A program made the position numbers and the translations under genes. Shown here in pieces: positions 47,054 through 59,300 of a DNA stretch of 64,000 bases. Below the pieces are notes generated by a model. That model was not told the origin of the DNA. It searched no databases and saw only the letters and a program-made list of their open reading frames with translations. The stretch lies in contig LR746269.1 in NCBI GenBank assembly GCA_902729315.2, forward strand, positions 2,526,501-2,590,500, written 5' to 3'. Within the stretch, counting starts at the first letter, position 1, and each line of letters opens with the position of its first letter. This stretch comes from Spirodela intermedia (taxonomy: Eukaryota; Streptophyta; Magnoliopsida; Alismatales; Araceae).

Positions 47054-49469
47054 GTCAATAGTTATCGTAGTCAAATTAGAGCCCCAGGGACAGGTGCTTG
47101 AGAAAATGTTCACTGTTTAGTCGTTTCCTATATTCAATTGTACTTCATCAAAGATAAAATTGTAATGTAACTAATGCCTTGGTGGGTGACTAGAGGAAAA
47201 AAGTGAAACTCTGCATCATAAAGGTTCAAAAACCACAATCTCTGTATTTTTCTGCTGACTGCGAAGAGTATTGACGAAAACTGGTGAGAACAACAATTAT
47301 TTCTCTGTGTTCAATGCTTAAATATCAATCAATTTCATCTCTCTCGCTGTCGTAAAGAGATTGCCGTGTAGTTCTATGTGTAGAACATCGGATTATTTTG
47401 GTTAGTGTGGAGTTAGTAACTATTTGAGTATAATTCTAAATTATTAGACATTATCAACTAATTTTTTCATGATGTAAACGTCTAAATTAATGTATTTTTT
47501 TAAAAACAAAAACAGCCATGTCCTATTAATGTGTTCTAAAATGCCATGTACTATCAGAACATTCAGAGATGTAATTACAGGAAGTTCCAAAAATTTAGAG
47601 GTCAGTAGGTACCATTTTCTTTGTTGAGGAACATCAGATACTACGCTAATCTGGATAACTTTCTAGTTTGATATCTGAAAAAACTTTGGTTTTAGAGTTG
47701 TATCTTATTTCTAGCCTTTTTAACTGTTTCAATACCATTAAGTTTAACTGATGCCGCCTGGAGTGCTGAATGGCAGCAACTTCAATGCCTGGAGCTGCCC
47801 AGTCCAGGCTTTCGGATGGGCTGGATCTACCTTGGTTTTGGTTTGATTTATGGCCCAAAGCTCAAGAAAAATGCCTGCCCTGACTGGCGTCAGCCTTACT
47901 GGCCCGTTGACATCTTGATCTCAAGAGAGAGATGGCCATGTGCCCATTTGTTTTCATGTTATATCTGTGAAGCCAGCTTTGAAACTTGGCCTGATTTGAG
48001 TGGATAGCAGTAGCAAACTGGGTGTTGAGGCCCGATTCAGTATCATGAACTGTTGGGCCCAGTTGACTGCCTTGGCCGACCTTCAAGCTATTGGGTTGGA
48101 ACTCTCAATGGGTGTGTATGTTAGTGATGAATTGCTCATGATAATACTGACCTCAGAATGTGCGCAAGTCCCAAAGGGTAAAACCCAAAAGGCTCAAGTA
48201 AAAAATGTGAACAAGTTTTTATCTGATCTCCTTTTGGGATGTATAGCCTTTTTTTCTTTCGTTCTTCCCTAACTTACACTATGAGAATATCCCCATATTA
48301 TCCACATTTATCTGGTATCACCTCTTGAGGACTAACACTCAATGTTACATCATTTCTGTGATATGTTGTAGTCTTTTGGGTATCTCATCAGCACTCAACC
48401 ATTCTGTGTCTTGTACCTGGTCCTTGATGTCTCCCCGTGTACTTGTGTATCTTTAAATGGTTCTAATCGTCTGGATGATAGAGAGAGAAAGAGAGAGAGA
48501 GAGGACAATTTTTTCTGCTGTCAGTGATAAGGAAGAAATGCAACATTTACAGGAAAAGCCTCCCTGCTCATTCGAAACTTACTGTTCATATTTATTTTCC
48601 TTGCCCTCGATATCAGATTCTATTCTTATCTGATGAAGAACTCAATAACCAGACAAACATATCCAGGGGGAAAACAAGGGGAATAAAAAACCTAAATCAT
48701 AAAAGGCAAAGACAACATGATTTTCTATCACATTTATAACGAATTAAATAATACAGCAGGGTAGCATGTTTAAGATCGTACACTGTCACTGCTTTAGCTG
48801 AGCGATCTCTGATCTCTAAATGTACAAAGAACTATTATTTTCTTCACCTCTATCATCATCCGCAACCAGATGATGATCGTCTGTTGTGTATATACCAATC
48901 AAATGTTGTCGCATGATTTACAAAGTACCGCATTGTCGTATCAAAATTTAAGGTGGCACACAGATGTTCCAAGGGATCAAATATCAGACAAAAGAGAGCC
49001 CATTCCTATCTCTCCTCCGTTTTTGCTCAGGACATCACTGCCACCAGAATTGTCATTTCTCAGTTGACCTTGAAGACTTGGGAAAACTCGATTCATTTCT
49101 TCTTTCACGAAGCGAAGTCAAACAATGTGGGTCACCAGCTTCATGTTTTCACTGGCGGTCCTGGGCGTTAGACACCATGGGTGATTGATCTGTAACTCTC
49201 TGGAAGCAGCTTAGATAAGCTTACTCCTATGGGTAGCTTTGTCAGATCGCCCTGAATTGGATTCTCCTCAGGAGAAAAGGACAACTGTGTTCTTCTCAGA
49301 GGTATCCTTCAGGAGGGCAACACTGTGCGACGTTTATAATGAATGCATCATTAAAAAAAAGAAAGAGGCTTTTGGGAAGAAAATGAAGCAATGGGCTGAA
49401 GTTGCCACCTACCTGGAGGTTGTGCCCCCAGGTCATTCGCATCTGCTGCACCTGGTTTGGGAACACAAT
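47054..49469. other. Intergenic region between a PPR gene and MYB4R1 (tail to tail)
   Basis: The 3' UTR of the plus-strand PPR gene is on the left and that of the minus-strand MYB gene on the right. A GA-rich microsatellite lies at about 48480-48503. The short open frames here have no recognisable similarity. I see no gene. Confidence 0.5.
48480..48503. repeat. GA-rich microsatellite
   Basis: GAGAGA units with one AA interruption, in intergenic DNA. Confidence 0.8.
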
Positions 49470-52400
49470 CTACTCTCTACTGCGAACAGTCATCACCTTA
49501 AGTCGTGTTGCCACAGCTTTTCTCTTCCTCTTCTTCGCAGTGCTGCTATTTTCACAATTTTGTCCCTCCAAAATACTTCTGGTAGACTCATCCACTTCCA
49601 AACTTGTTCCAGCAGCAGCACCCAAGTGGCCGGCATCGCCTGAACTCAGTATACGGTTGCCCTTGTTACCTTCCGGCTCAGTAACTTTGTCAGACTTTGC
49701 ATTCCGTTTACCTAACCCTTTCCTTCTGTTCTTTGGAACAGTTTTTGGCCCAACATGTCCAGCTGGATTGCCTCCATTAGCAATTTTCTTGGAGATTCCA
49801 TCTTTAGCTTTGCATCTTTGAGATCTAAGTCGCTTCGGAGCATTGCTGTACCACAGAGTACAAATGAAAAACAGAAGCCACACCCAACGGAGAGAAAGCA
49901 ATATGGCTGGTAAAGCTTAAATCTATACCTAGGAGGAAGAGACAGGCCATCATCGTTCTGCCCCCTGGAGGAAGATATTTGAGGAGCATCACTGCATCAT
50001 AAAATACAAGAATTTATAAGGTGATACATCAGGCGTAAGTCAAAGCTGTACAGGAATCTCAAATGGACGGGTGAGATTTAAGTACAATGATGCAGAGGCC
50101 ACTTCCAAGCTTGTTCCAGCAGCAGCAGCACCCAAGTGGCCGGCATCGCATGAACTCAGCATATCCTTGTCATTGATACCTTCCGGCTCAGTAACTTTGT
50201 CCGACTTTTCATTCTGTTGACCTAACGCTTTCTTACTCTTCTTCGAGACAGTTCTTGGCCCACGATGCCCAGCTTGATTGCCTCCACTGATGGTTTCCTT
50301 GGAGATTCCATCTTTAGCTTTGTGTCTTTGAGAGCTAACTCGTTTAGGAGCATTGCTGAACCACAAAGTAGAAATGAAAACCAGAATCCACTCCCAAACA
50401 GAAAGAAAACAAATTCCCAAACAGATAAGGTAAAGCTTATCTTTACCTAAGGGATGAACCGATTAGATTTTCTGTTTTTGACCGCCTTCTGAACATATTC
50501 CAAAGCAAATTGTTTCCAGCATAGATGAAGAAGTCGGCATAAGGTGCGCATTTAATATAGCAAGGCAAACGTTATTAAAAATGATAATAATAGTTTTTAA
50601 GTACCTTCTTCTCCTCGTGCCATCGCTGTTAAGATTTACATCAGCACTTGAAGCAATACAGAAATCGCTGGGACTGATCAAAGGTCTCTCTGACTCTCGA
50701 TCCACAAAGTTTGATACAAGAACAGCTTTCTGCACCTTCCAAGCAGCCTTGCGCAGAGGCACTTCATCTGGAAACAAAACCTTCCATCTTCTGTACACTC
50801 GAAAACAATAATAAATCATGATCCAGGGTGTTCTAAGAATAATAAAAATGTAAGTTAAGACAAGACGTTATAGACATGGAAAAACATGTCTACCTCCTGC
50901 ACTGACTATCAGTACGCGGAGGCACAGATGATGCAACCTTGGACCAGCAATAACCATATGTGGCAATTGCTTCTTTCAACTTGGTATCCTCTTCTTCAGT
51001 CCACTCTTCAAGATTTAACGATGGATCCAAGCAATTTACCCACCTGTTGAGTTTGAAGATGAACGAAACTTTGTCAAATTTACTGCCATATTTTGTCAAT
51101 TTTAGGTGTAATTTTTGACCCTATTACCTTTCTCTGCATTGAACTTGAGTGCGGCCTGGAGTAAACTGAGCGATTTTATTCCAATTTTTTGCACCAAAAA
51201 GTATGACCGCTACTTTCAGACGCTTGTCTTCATCAACAGACCATCTCCCTACCTTTCGCCTACTAGGATGAAGAGATTTTCTCCACCTTCATTGAAAAAT
51301 ATTGTATGATTGACATGTCTAAAGCTATACAATAGAGGGGCATCAGAGTTCAAAAGTAAATCAATAACTTGAGGGTTTGATGGGCTAAAATTTTGATTCT
51401 TTGTCACAACCTAACCGAGTAATAATATGCGTTCAAGTACAGGTGACGTAGGACTCGCGGTTTCTCTTTAAAGAACAAAATCAATTACCTATTTGAACAC
51501 TGTGGACCTGTCCTTCCTTCCATATAGGAAGCTACTAGCTGCCAGTTATCCTCCCCAAAAGTTTCTACAGCTGCACGAAGTTGAGAATCTTCACCTTCTG
51601 TCCAATCCTTCTTCAAAATACACGGATTGAGGCTTCGTTGATAACGTACCAAACACTGAAAAGGAGTTCTATGTGTTGCCAAAGAAATTGCAATGTCAAT
51701 CCAATTGTAGATTCCTTTGGTTTGAACAATATGCAAAAGTTTCTTTTCCTCATGTGTCGTCCATGGGTTGTGATTGATTAAAGGATCCTCACAGTTCAAC
51801 CACCTGAAGAAGAAACTGAGTGAATATTTCATTCAACCAATTATAACCATTCCGTTTTATTACCCAAAGAACAGATAAAGCTGAACAGCCTAAAATCTTC
51901 TAACAAAAAGACTACAGGATGAGCAAATGAGAAAACAGCAAATTAGCATGGTAGTTCTAGTGAACAGAACCAAAATGTATGTGAATTACAACGGTACTTT
52001 CACCGTTGTCATCCAAGGACCTTAAAAAAAAAACCATCCCGATAAGCTAATTTTATAATCAAATAAAAAGGAGGAATTCCCATTTATGTTCTGGTCCCAC
52101 AGGGAACAGATATCATCGTAAAAAAAATAAAGAATTCAGCATACTTATCATATGGCTGTGCATATCAATAAATTCGAAGAAAGGGTTGGGGCTTTACGGA
52201 CAGCAATTCAAATATGCATATCATACAAAAGTGAATTATGTTTGATGGAATCATGCTACGTCTGGCAGTCAACGTTGAAAACAATCATAACAATGTTAGA
52301 CTCTAAATTGAGTGGAAATGAAATAAAAAAAATAAAGAATACAATTTAACCGACATAATCGGACCAAAATTAAAATAATCAGAACCATATGCTTAGTCTA

Positions 52401-55400
52401 ACAGCTGCTGGGAAAAGAAACAGCGCCAAGGGAATAAGAACCGACTGAAGCAATGACCATCTTGGTAATCATAGCAGCGCGGAAAAAGGATCTCTCAGTT
52501 TTTACTTACTGCATTATCACGGTTTTATTCAGTTATTCCCTCGATTCTATTTAGTTTTCCAAATTGATGAAATGTGTACTTTGTACAGAATATTAGAGAT
52601 TATATATCAACACAGTGTGAAATGATTTTGGAACTTTATCAATCCTTGTGCCTAGGGAACGGAAAAAAACAAATATGCTTCACCTATATTGAAAACTGGC
52701 AGTAATGTGACATCAAGTACAGGTGCAGCAGGCATTTCTCTAAACGTCAACCTAAAATAATTGAGAAAAACAAGACTTATGAAACGAGAACAGCAACTTG
52801 TGAAGCATCTAGTAAAAAGCAACCTACATGTTAATGCATTTCTCATTCATCCTTGCCAAAGAATGTGAATCATAAGGAGAAAGTAATAAGGATACCAATA
52901 AGAAATACCAAGTTTCCAACAAATAACAAAACCACTAAGAACCTGCTTGGCCACTGACACAAATGTTCATCATTCTATTCAGAAAATTAACCAGATTATT
53001 GACCAAATAATCTGTCACAAGTCCTGAAGAACCGAACTAAAACCGGTATTTGTGCAAACCATAAAAATCAAATGTTTTGTCCATCATTAAATTGACACGA
53101 GTTCAAACTGTGAGAGTGCTAGTAAATATATCCCAGAGATAAATTCAATTTAAACTCAGCATCCACTATGTAAAGCAGCCTATAAGAAATGGCATATTTC
53201 AGACAAATACAATCTTGCAATCAAGGCTACAATGTCATCACTCTGCATTATCTGATACCTATCTAAAACGGTACTTCCAAAGCTACTAGCATGGGATAAA
53301 ATAAAGAATTTCGACGAAATTCCGAACCAAACAATGTTAGTTAATGCACTATATCCTAGAAGATAATAAAGGACGGATTGTTGGGCTGTGCGTTGCAGAA
53401 TCTCAGATGCATATGACATGGACTGATCAAAAGTAATTGTCTCAGAAGAAGCTTCAAAATTTATACCGTGCTTCACACTCTGCACCAGAACGGCCAGGAA
53501 GATACATCGAAGCAAGCCGTTCCCAATTGATCATTGGTAGAAAAGATCTAATATTCTCGGGTGAAAATTCAAAATTTTTCCTTACTATAGCAGCAGAATC
53601 CTCAAGGCTTCCTGCTAGATCACTGCAACAAGAAAAAGGAAGACATCATTGCTTCATAATAATCAATAATCCAACTGTAAGAACAAAGTTCGCTATCTAC
53701 CTAGAGAGTTCCATTGTAGTCAAAAGCACTCTCTCTTGATATTGTTGTTTTATGCCCTTCGCAAGATTTTCCTTTTCGGTATTCAACCATCGTTGCTTGT
53801 GCGACGAAAAAGGAAAATTTGACAAAACCATCCTATATGCGGAAACATGAGGGTTCTCACGTGGTCCATAACGGAGGGGAAGAGTCTTCCTTGCACTCTC
53901 CTGGGTGAACAAAAGATTCATTACAAACGAGCACTGAGAGAAGTTTTTAAAGAGTAGTTTTACAGAAAGATTTATGAACACAACCATTTATAACACAAAA
54001 TACTTCAAATCCCAAAAATAATATGTGGTTCTTCTTTCACCCGTCCCATTGACTCTATTGTGCTCGCAATATTATTATATTTCACATCAAAAGTTTTTTC
54101 AGTAAATATTTTCTGGATACATGAAAGAACTTTTTATAATCTAGAATTTACTTGGCTCCCTAGTTGTTAGGAGTGGAATACCCTCCTAGAAAACACGCGA
54201 TTCAAAAGACAACGATCCTTCAAGTCCGTCCTACAAGTATATCCTAAGGCTCATTCTCCGGGCTCATTCTCTGAGCTCATTCTCTCAGAGAATACCATAC
54301 ACTGAGCTCAACATTTGTGCTCGAGTATGGCAGTTCCCCAACAATTTAACCAGGAGTGGAACCAAAATGATAAAAGGAATTTTGTTTTTATATAAAAGTG
54401 TACTGTATTTTAAAATGGACAGTACGACTAAAAGATAGCTTCAAAGTTTCAAAGACAGCATTTTCCCAAAACCGTGATGTCTCCCCAACCCAATGTCTTA
54501 TATCTTTAGTTTTCACTAAGGAAACAGGACAGATGTGGGGTCAAAATGAGGACAGCGAAAATGACTGTTATATCTACTTCTGCTTCTGCACAGTTGATTC
54601 TTTTACTATCTGCTCTGTCACGCATATTTCAACATATTACTATTGGCGATGGTAGCAATAACTGTCAGTAGCAGCTGTTTCTGGACCAGATGGTCTCCCT
54701 ATCCTAGAGAAAGACTGTTGCGATAAGGCATTTTGGAGATTGGATTGAAATGGGCAAGCGTGTGACCATAGTATCAGAGAATTTCAGAGCAAACACAGTG
54801 GGTGACTGCCTTCAAACCTCCAAATCAAATGTTGGTTTCCTGAAAAAATCTGTTCGAACGAATTGGCGGCACAATGTATGCATTAAGTAGCAAGAGGATA
54901 CATTGTAGACTGGGTTTAAGACAGCGTTAACAGGACAGAGCGGATTCATACGAAAAAGCCAAAAATATGCCAGCTTCAGAAACAGACTGATGTAGGACAG
55001 CGATTGGAAATACAGTTAGCACAACAGGTCCAAATTGTATCGCATAAGATTTACTGTGACCATGAAATTTTTCATTCGTCTTCCCCCATAACCCACCCAC
55101 CTACCCACATAAAAATCGGGTTCAGTGATTCACCTCCTGGGATATGGGATGTGAGCTGAAATAACGAGATTGTTGTGAATGATTCGTAAGGAGCGGTCAC
55201 TGAAATTTTGGAATGGGGAGGATGACGACATTTGAGGCAACAGATTTTGAATAAGATGAAAATGATGAAGCGACAACTCTAGTGGTCTATAAATAAATTT
55301 CTCATTCACCTCATGGCAGATAGGTTGCACCACCATTTCTCCCCCAGGAAAAAAACAGAAAAAAGTTAAAAAAAATTAAAAAGATCTAAAATAAGGATCT

Positions 55401-58033
55401 GATTTTAGAGGGGGCAGATTTTGAATAAGATGAAAATGAGGACACTACAAAATGCAGTAGTCTCCGGATCAAAAAAGATAAAATGACAAGATCTTATCCT
55501 TCATATATCCATGCAAAATTCATTAGAAGGCAAATATGCTACCAGAGAAAATTGATAGCATAAGTTTAAAATACACGAAAGCAGCAATTACTGACAGGTA
55601 GTTGACTTTGGTGATCAAGCAATGATTTCATCAAATAGGTAAAACTACAAAAAAATCCAGGTATGCATAAGACAGAATTCTGTATGATGCTCAATCAAGT
55701 AACCTCAAGAGCTTTGCCGACAAACCATAAATCCGAAAGTGACACAGACTGAATAATCCACAATAGAAATTTGGCAAACGGTTAGTCTCATGTATCTGAT
55801 GGGAAGAAGGCATGGTCATTCAAGGAATTTACTAAAGAGTAAGAAATAATTCTACAAGATGAACTACAATCAAAGATTTCATCAAACCGATCATTACAAG
55901 GATGGTGAATACCTTTGATGAAAATGAAAGCCTTTGCTTAGGCAGGGAAATTAACCTAACACGAGGATCCCTCTTCTGGCAAAAAACTTGATTCATCCTT
56001 TTACCAGAAACGACTTGAAAATCCATGAGGCATTTGGCCCGCCTCTTTAATTCTTTGTTCCGTTCAATCTTTGCTTCAATGTCAATCAGCTTAGCCCTAA
56101 TCAGTCTCTGACATGACCTGTTACGTTTAAGAGCATCCACAAATGTTTGCGCACAAACTGGAAATCGAGAATACATAGATATCCTGCTGGACAAGTGACC
56201 TGATCGATCCTCGGACTGCTGAAGACTAGTTGGCTCACAAGGCTTAGGCACCACAGAATCACCATTTTCTTGGGACAAGGACTCGCCATTTCTACTTTCT
56301 AACACATGATTAGAAAATTCCCTTTCGGCTATAGCACTTGGTACACCTTGTAGAGCTTGAAAAGAATTCTTGACATTTCTCTCTTTCCTGGAATCTGCAT
56401 GAAAATTGAAGGAAAATGTTTACCTATGTTTCTCTGTGAAAATGCCTTTAATTTTAAGGGAGAAATGGAAAATGTAGACAACTGAAAATAGAAGGACACG
56501 CATGTGGACTATACTAGTAATCCAATCATCAATCTGAGGTCACCAGAAACTTCCAAGCCGACTCAGTTCTGAAGTTTGTAAACCACGAGACAGAATAATA
56601 TCCGACTCACAAGATGCACCCCAGATCCAACGGTAACGAATAATAGCAGAACACAATTATCACGTTCACGTAACTCCAAGTAAATATAGACTACGTGATT
56701 TTAATCACTGCCATGCAATCTCTTAAATACAACATATAGACACCAACCTTCATCCTTCAAAACGTGAACTACCACATTAAATGTTGGCAATGACCCAACT
56801 TGGGACAAGTTCAGAAAAGAACAGAGCACCACAAATGCGACCAAAACCTCCCCATTTTCGCCATTGACAGGAGCATGAAAGAAGATAAGCATATGAAGGT
56901 TTAAGAGTAAATAAAGGGAGGGTCTCCCAGGGTCGTTATGCCGCCATATTCGTAGGAAAGAAAATAATATGCACCATTATAGGCGGCATCTCCCACCAAA
57001 AAGGAAAAAAAAGGCACATTAACTGAACACAAAAAAACCTTGTTAACAGCAAAGGTGGTATCCAGGTAATCCAAGCTCGAAAAACATGTCAGGCCCTCCC
57101 CTGCAGAAGGCCTGCCAGAAGGCCATATCGGTTCATTTGTGAAGTTTTCTGCATTTTCTGATGCTTGTTTTAATAAAGAATTGGACCCAGAAATATCATG
57201 AGGAGAAGTTGGACGAAATCTTATATGAAAAAAGTGGATTAATGAATAAATAAGTAATTATGATTGAGAAACATATTAATAAGCTAGCTTCTTCTGAAAT
57301 TGACGCTTTTTAGACGTAAATGAGAACAAGAAGGTTTGGAAGTCAAAGCCTCAAGGAAAAGAAGAATCCAGCCAATCTTTTCTGCACAGCGTAAGTAAAA
57401 AGGCAAGCCAAAGAGGCATGCAGAATGAAATGCCGAGTCAAATAGCACCAGCCTAGCCCAGAAGACTGTGGTCTCCCTAAATTCATACAATAAAGGAAAA
57501 AAAACAAAACCAAAACCAGCTTTCTCAGCCTCTATCATATAATTATCATGAACCAACCAAATTTCGATCCGTTCCATCTTTTATCCTTCTCCCATATGCG
57601 TACGTAAAACCCTTAACAGTGCAAGTCACGGCAACATTCCCGACAATGAAGGAGGTGACGCGCGTCCATGAGGCTTACCGTCTTCATACTGCACGAAGCG
57701 CCTCTGGATCGCTCGAAGCGTCTCAAAGTCGTCCTCCTCATCGGATTCTATCGACGGAATACTGTTCAGAGCCTTCAAGATAGGCGGGCTTCCGGCCGTT
57801 GAAGGCAAGGGGAATCTTTCCTGGATGCTCCGAAGGAGATCTAGGTCGTCTTCACTGTCAGACCCCTCCCCGCCGGAATAGCGGTCAATGTCGGTGGGCC
57901 TCCTCCCAGCTATCACGCATGCCCTTCTGAGGGTTTCCATGTCGTCGTCCAGGGCGTCGTCCCACTCGCTGGCGCCGGAAGATTCGCCGTCGCCGTCATC
58001 ATCGTCCTCCCGGGGAAAAAGAGACGGCACCAT
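49470..58033 (-). CDS. MYB4R1: MYB4R1/SNAPC4-like protein with 4.5 MYB repeats
   Basis: Long form, eleven exons on the minus strand: 58033-57679, 56394-55913, 53900-53701, 53622-53467, 51803-51489, 51286-51128, 51043-50894, 50790-50605, 50488-50447, 49991-49929, 49845-49470. They give 827 residues. A short form ends in the extra exon 50355-50040 (786 residues). The ATG is at 58033. The N-terminus is acidic (DDDDGD) with two LxxIQ(R/E)RF-type motifs. A half MYB repeat (INWERLASMYLPGR) precedes four full repeats, each starting with a W and ending QC-x-x-R(W/Y): PWTTHEEK, DWTEGEDS, RWSVDEDK, EWTEEEDT. The C-terminus is Lys/Arg-rich. This 4.5-repeat layout is that of the largest SNAPc subunit, which binds promoters of small nuclear RNA genes. 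The promoter role in plants is inferred from the family. Exon 1 is GC-rich. Confidence 0.9.
49590..50465. repeat. Tandem duplication of the last exons of the MYB4R1-like gene
   Basis: The exon starting at 50355 and the exon starting at 49845 are copies about 510 bp apart. Their translations agree at about 60 of 86 positions by hand count (SNAPKR, KAKDGISK, KSDKVTEPEG, DAGHLGAA, AGTSLEV). The introns just upstream also match (AAGCTTTACC and TTTCATTT blocks). Similarity stops right after GTSLEV. The 49845 copy continues into a basic tail and stop at 49470; the 50355 copy runs into unrelated sequence and stops at 50040. Confidence 0.88.
54247..54286. repeat. Short minisatellite in MYB4R1 intron 2
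   Basis: Three adjacent units of about 13-14 bp built on GGCTCATTCTC / GAGCTCATTCTC. A second GAGCTC about 30 bp further on could pair with the third unit. Confidence 0.7.
55241..55441. repeat. Spaced direct repeat in MYB4R1 intron 2
   Basis: A 25-nt sequence beginning CAGATTTTGAATAAGATG occurs identically at 55241-55265 and 55415-55439, 174 bp apart. No function is evident. Confidence 0.8.
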
Positions 58034-58134
58034 GAACAAGAGACGCCGATACCGACGCCGCAGGGCCCCCGGAGTAGTGGAGATGGCCGGAGTGAGAGAT
58101 GGTGGGTTTCTGCAGGAAAGGCACGCCTACAGAG

Positions 58135-58165
<31 letters not shown>

Positions 58166-58531
58166 ACAGAGAAGGGAGGTTGGTCTTGGGAGAGAGGGAG
58201 AAAGAGAAGAGAGAGAGGACAGGGAAGAGAGGTTTGGCTTGGGAGGGAGAAAGAGAAGAGAGATAGAGGGGAGGTTTGAGGGGAAGAACGAGGAAGAGAA
58301 AGGAGGGGAGGTGGGCGGGTGCAGACAGAAACCGTTTCCTTTTTCTGGAGTATTTTAATTTGAAAGAAATATCATTGATGACGAAATGTTTTTGCATATA
58401 TGTCAAAATTAGGAGGCCCGTGCAGAATTTTAGGGCCGGCCCAGATTTGGAGAGGCCCAAATTCCCAGCCTCCCAGTAACATCTATATATCTATCAAGTC
58501 CCCTCAAACGAGTAGCCCATGCCCTTTTCTG
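58034..58531. other. 5' flank of the MYB4R1-like gene with a GA-rich tract
   Basis: On the plus strand 58130-58310 is strongly purine-biased, so the presumed 5' UTR of the minus-strand gene is a long pyrimidine tract. It includes a pure (GA)n run at about 58139-58165. The open frames crossing this tract are low-complexity artefacts. Confidence 0.6.
58139..58165. repeat. (GA)n microsatellite in the MYB4R1 5' region
   Basis: About 13 GA units, roughly 105-130 bp upstream of the MYB ATG. Confidence 0.88.
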
Positions 58532-59300
58532 CGCACGCCTTAGAAACTTAGAAAAATTAGCTTAGTCTCCGTCGGTCGCTGAGTGCCTGCCATCATTAAA
58601 GTCTCATCTTATTTGAACCTGTTTGTTGACTTTTCAATATGCCAACAAGTTGCAGTCAACTTTAGCTCCTCTAGATATAAATCAACCCACTTAAGTAACT
58701 TGTTAATGTCCTCTTATTGGGCATGCCTTAGAAACTTCTTTAAAAGGTAACTTTAATCGTGGGCATGAGTGCATGCAATCACCAAGTAAGTCTCATCTTG
58801 TCTGAACCTATATCTAGAGGAGCTCAAGTTGACTACTTGTTGACTTTCCAATGTGACAACAAGTAGTCAACTTGAGCTCTTTTAGACATACATTGACCCA
58901 CTTCAAGTAACTTCTCAATCCCCTCTTTTTGGGCATGCCTTAGAAACTTCTTTAAAATATAAACCTAGTCTCAATCATACGTGCATAACATCATGTTGTT
59001 TGAACATGTTTGTTGACTTTTCAATGTGTTGTCAAATTCTTAAGCTTCTCTAACCCAGGTGTCCTCAAGTCTATCCCCATTGTCAACTTGAGCTCATCTA
59101 GATGTTGATCAAGTCTGTCCAAATGACTTGCTAATGATGTTTTTTGGGCATGCCATAAAAATAATTAAAATATAAAATTAGTCTTGATCATATACCACCA
59201 CCAAGGTATATATAGTTTGAATCTATTTGTGGAGTTTCAAACGTTCAATCAAGTAGTACTCAACTTGAGCTCATATAATGCATGAGCCTTCAATTCTATC
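58532..59300. repeat. Tandem repeat with about four degenerate copies
   Basis: The marker GGGCATGCCTTAGAAACTT (or a variant) recurs at about 58532, 58719, 58931 and 59146, at spacings of 187, 212 and 215 bp. Each copy also has a TCTCATC/TTTGAAC block and a later GTTGACTTTTCAATGTG and CAACTTGAGCTC block. The repeat is AT-rich, noncoding, and lies upstream of the MYB4R1-like gene. Confidence 0.82.
58820..58879. repeat. Perfect 23-bp inverted repeat with a 14-nt loop
   Basis: The arm 58820-58842 is the exact reverse complement of 58857-58879, leaving a 14-nt spacer. The left arm begins GAGCTCAAGTTGAC and the right arm ends GTCAACTTGAGCTC. Partial pairing continues outward. It lies within the tandem repeat array. 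Confidence 0.93.

Noticed and set aside
57888-58460. Long frames across the GA-rich tract upstream of MYB4R1
   Set aside because: They translate to Arg/Glu or Ser/Leu low-complexity runs from the microsatellite and overlap the MYB first exon.
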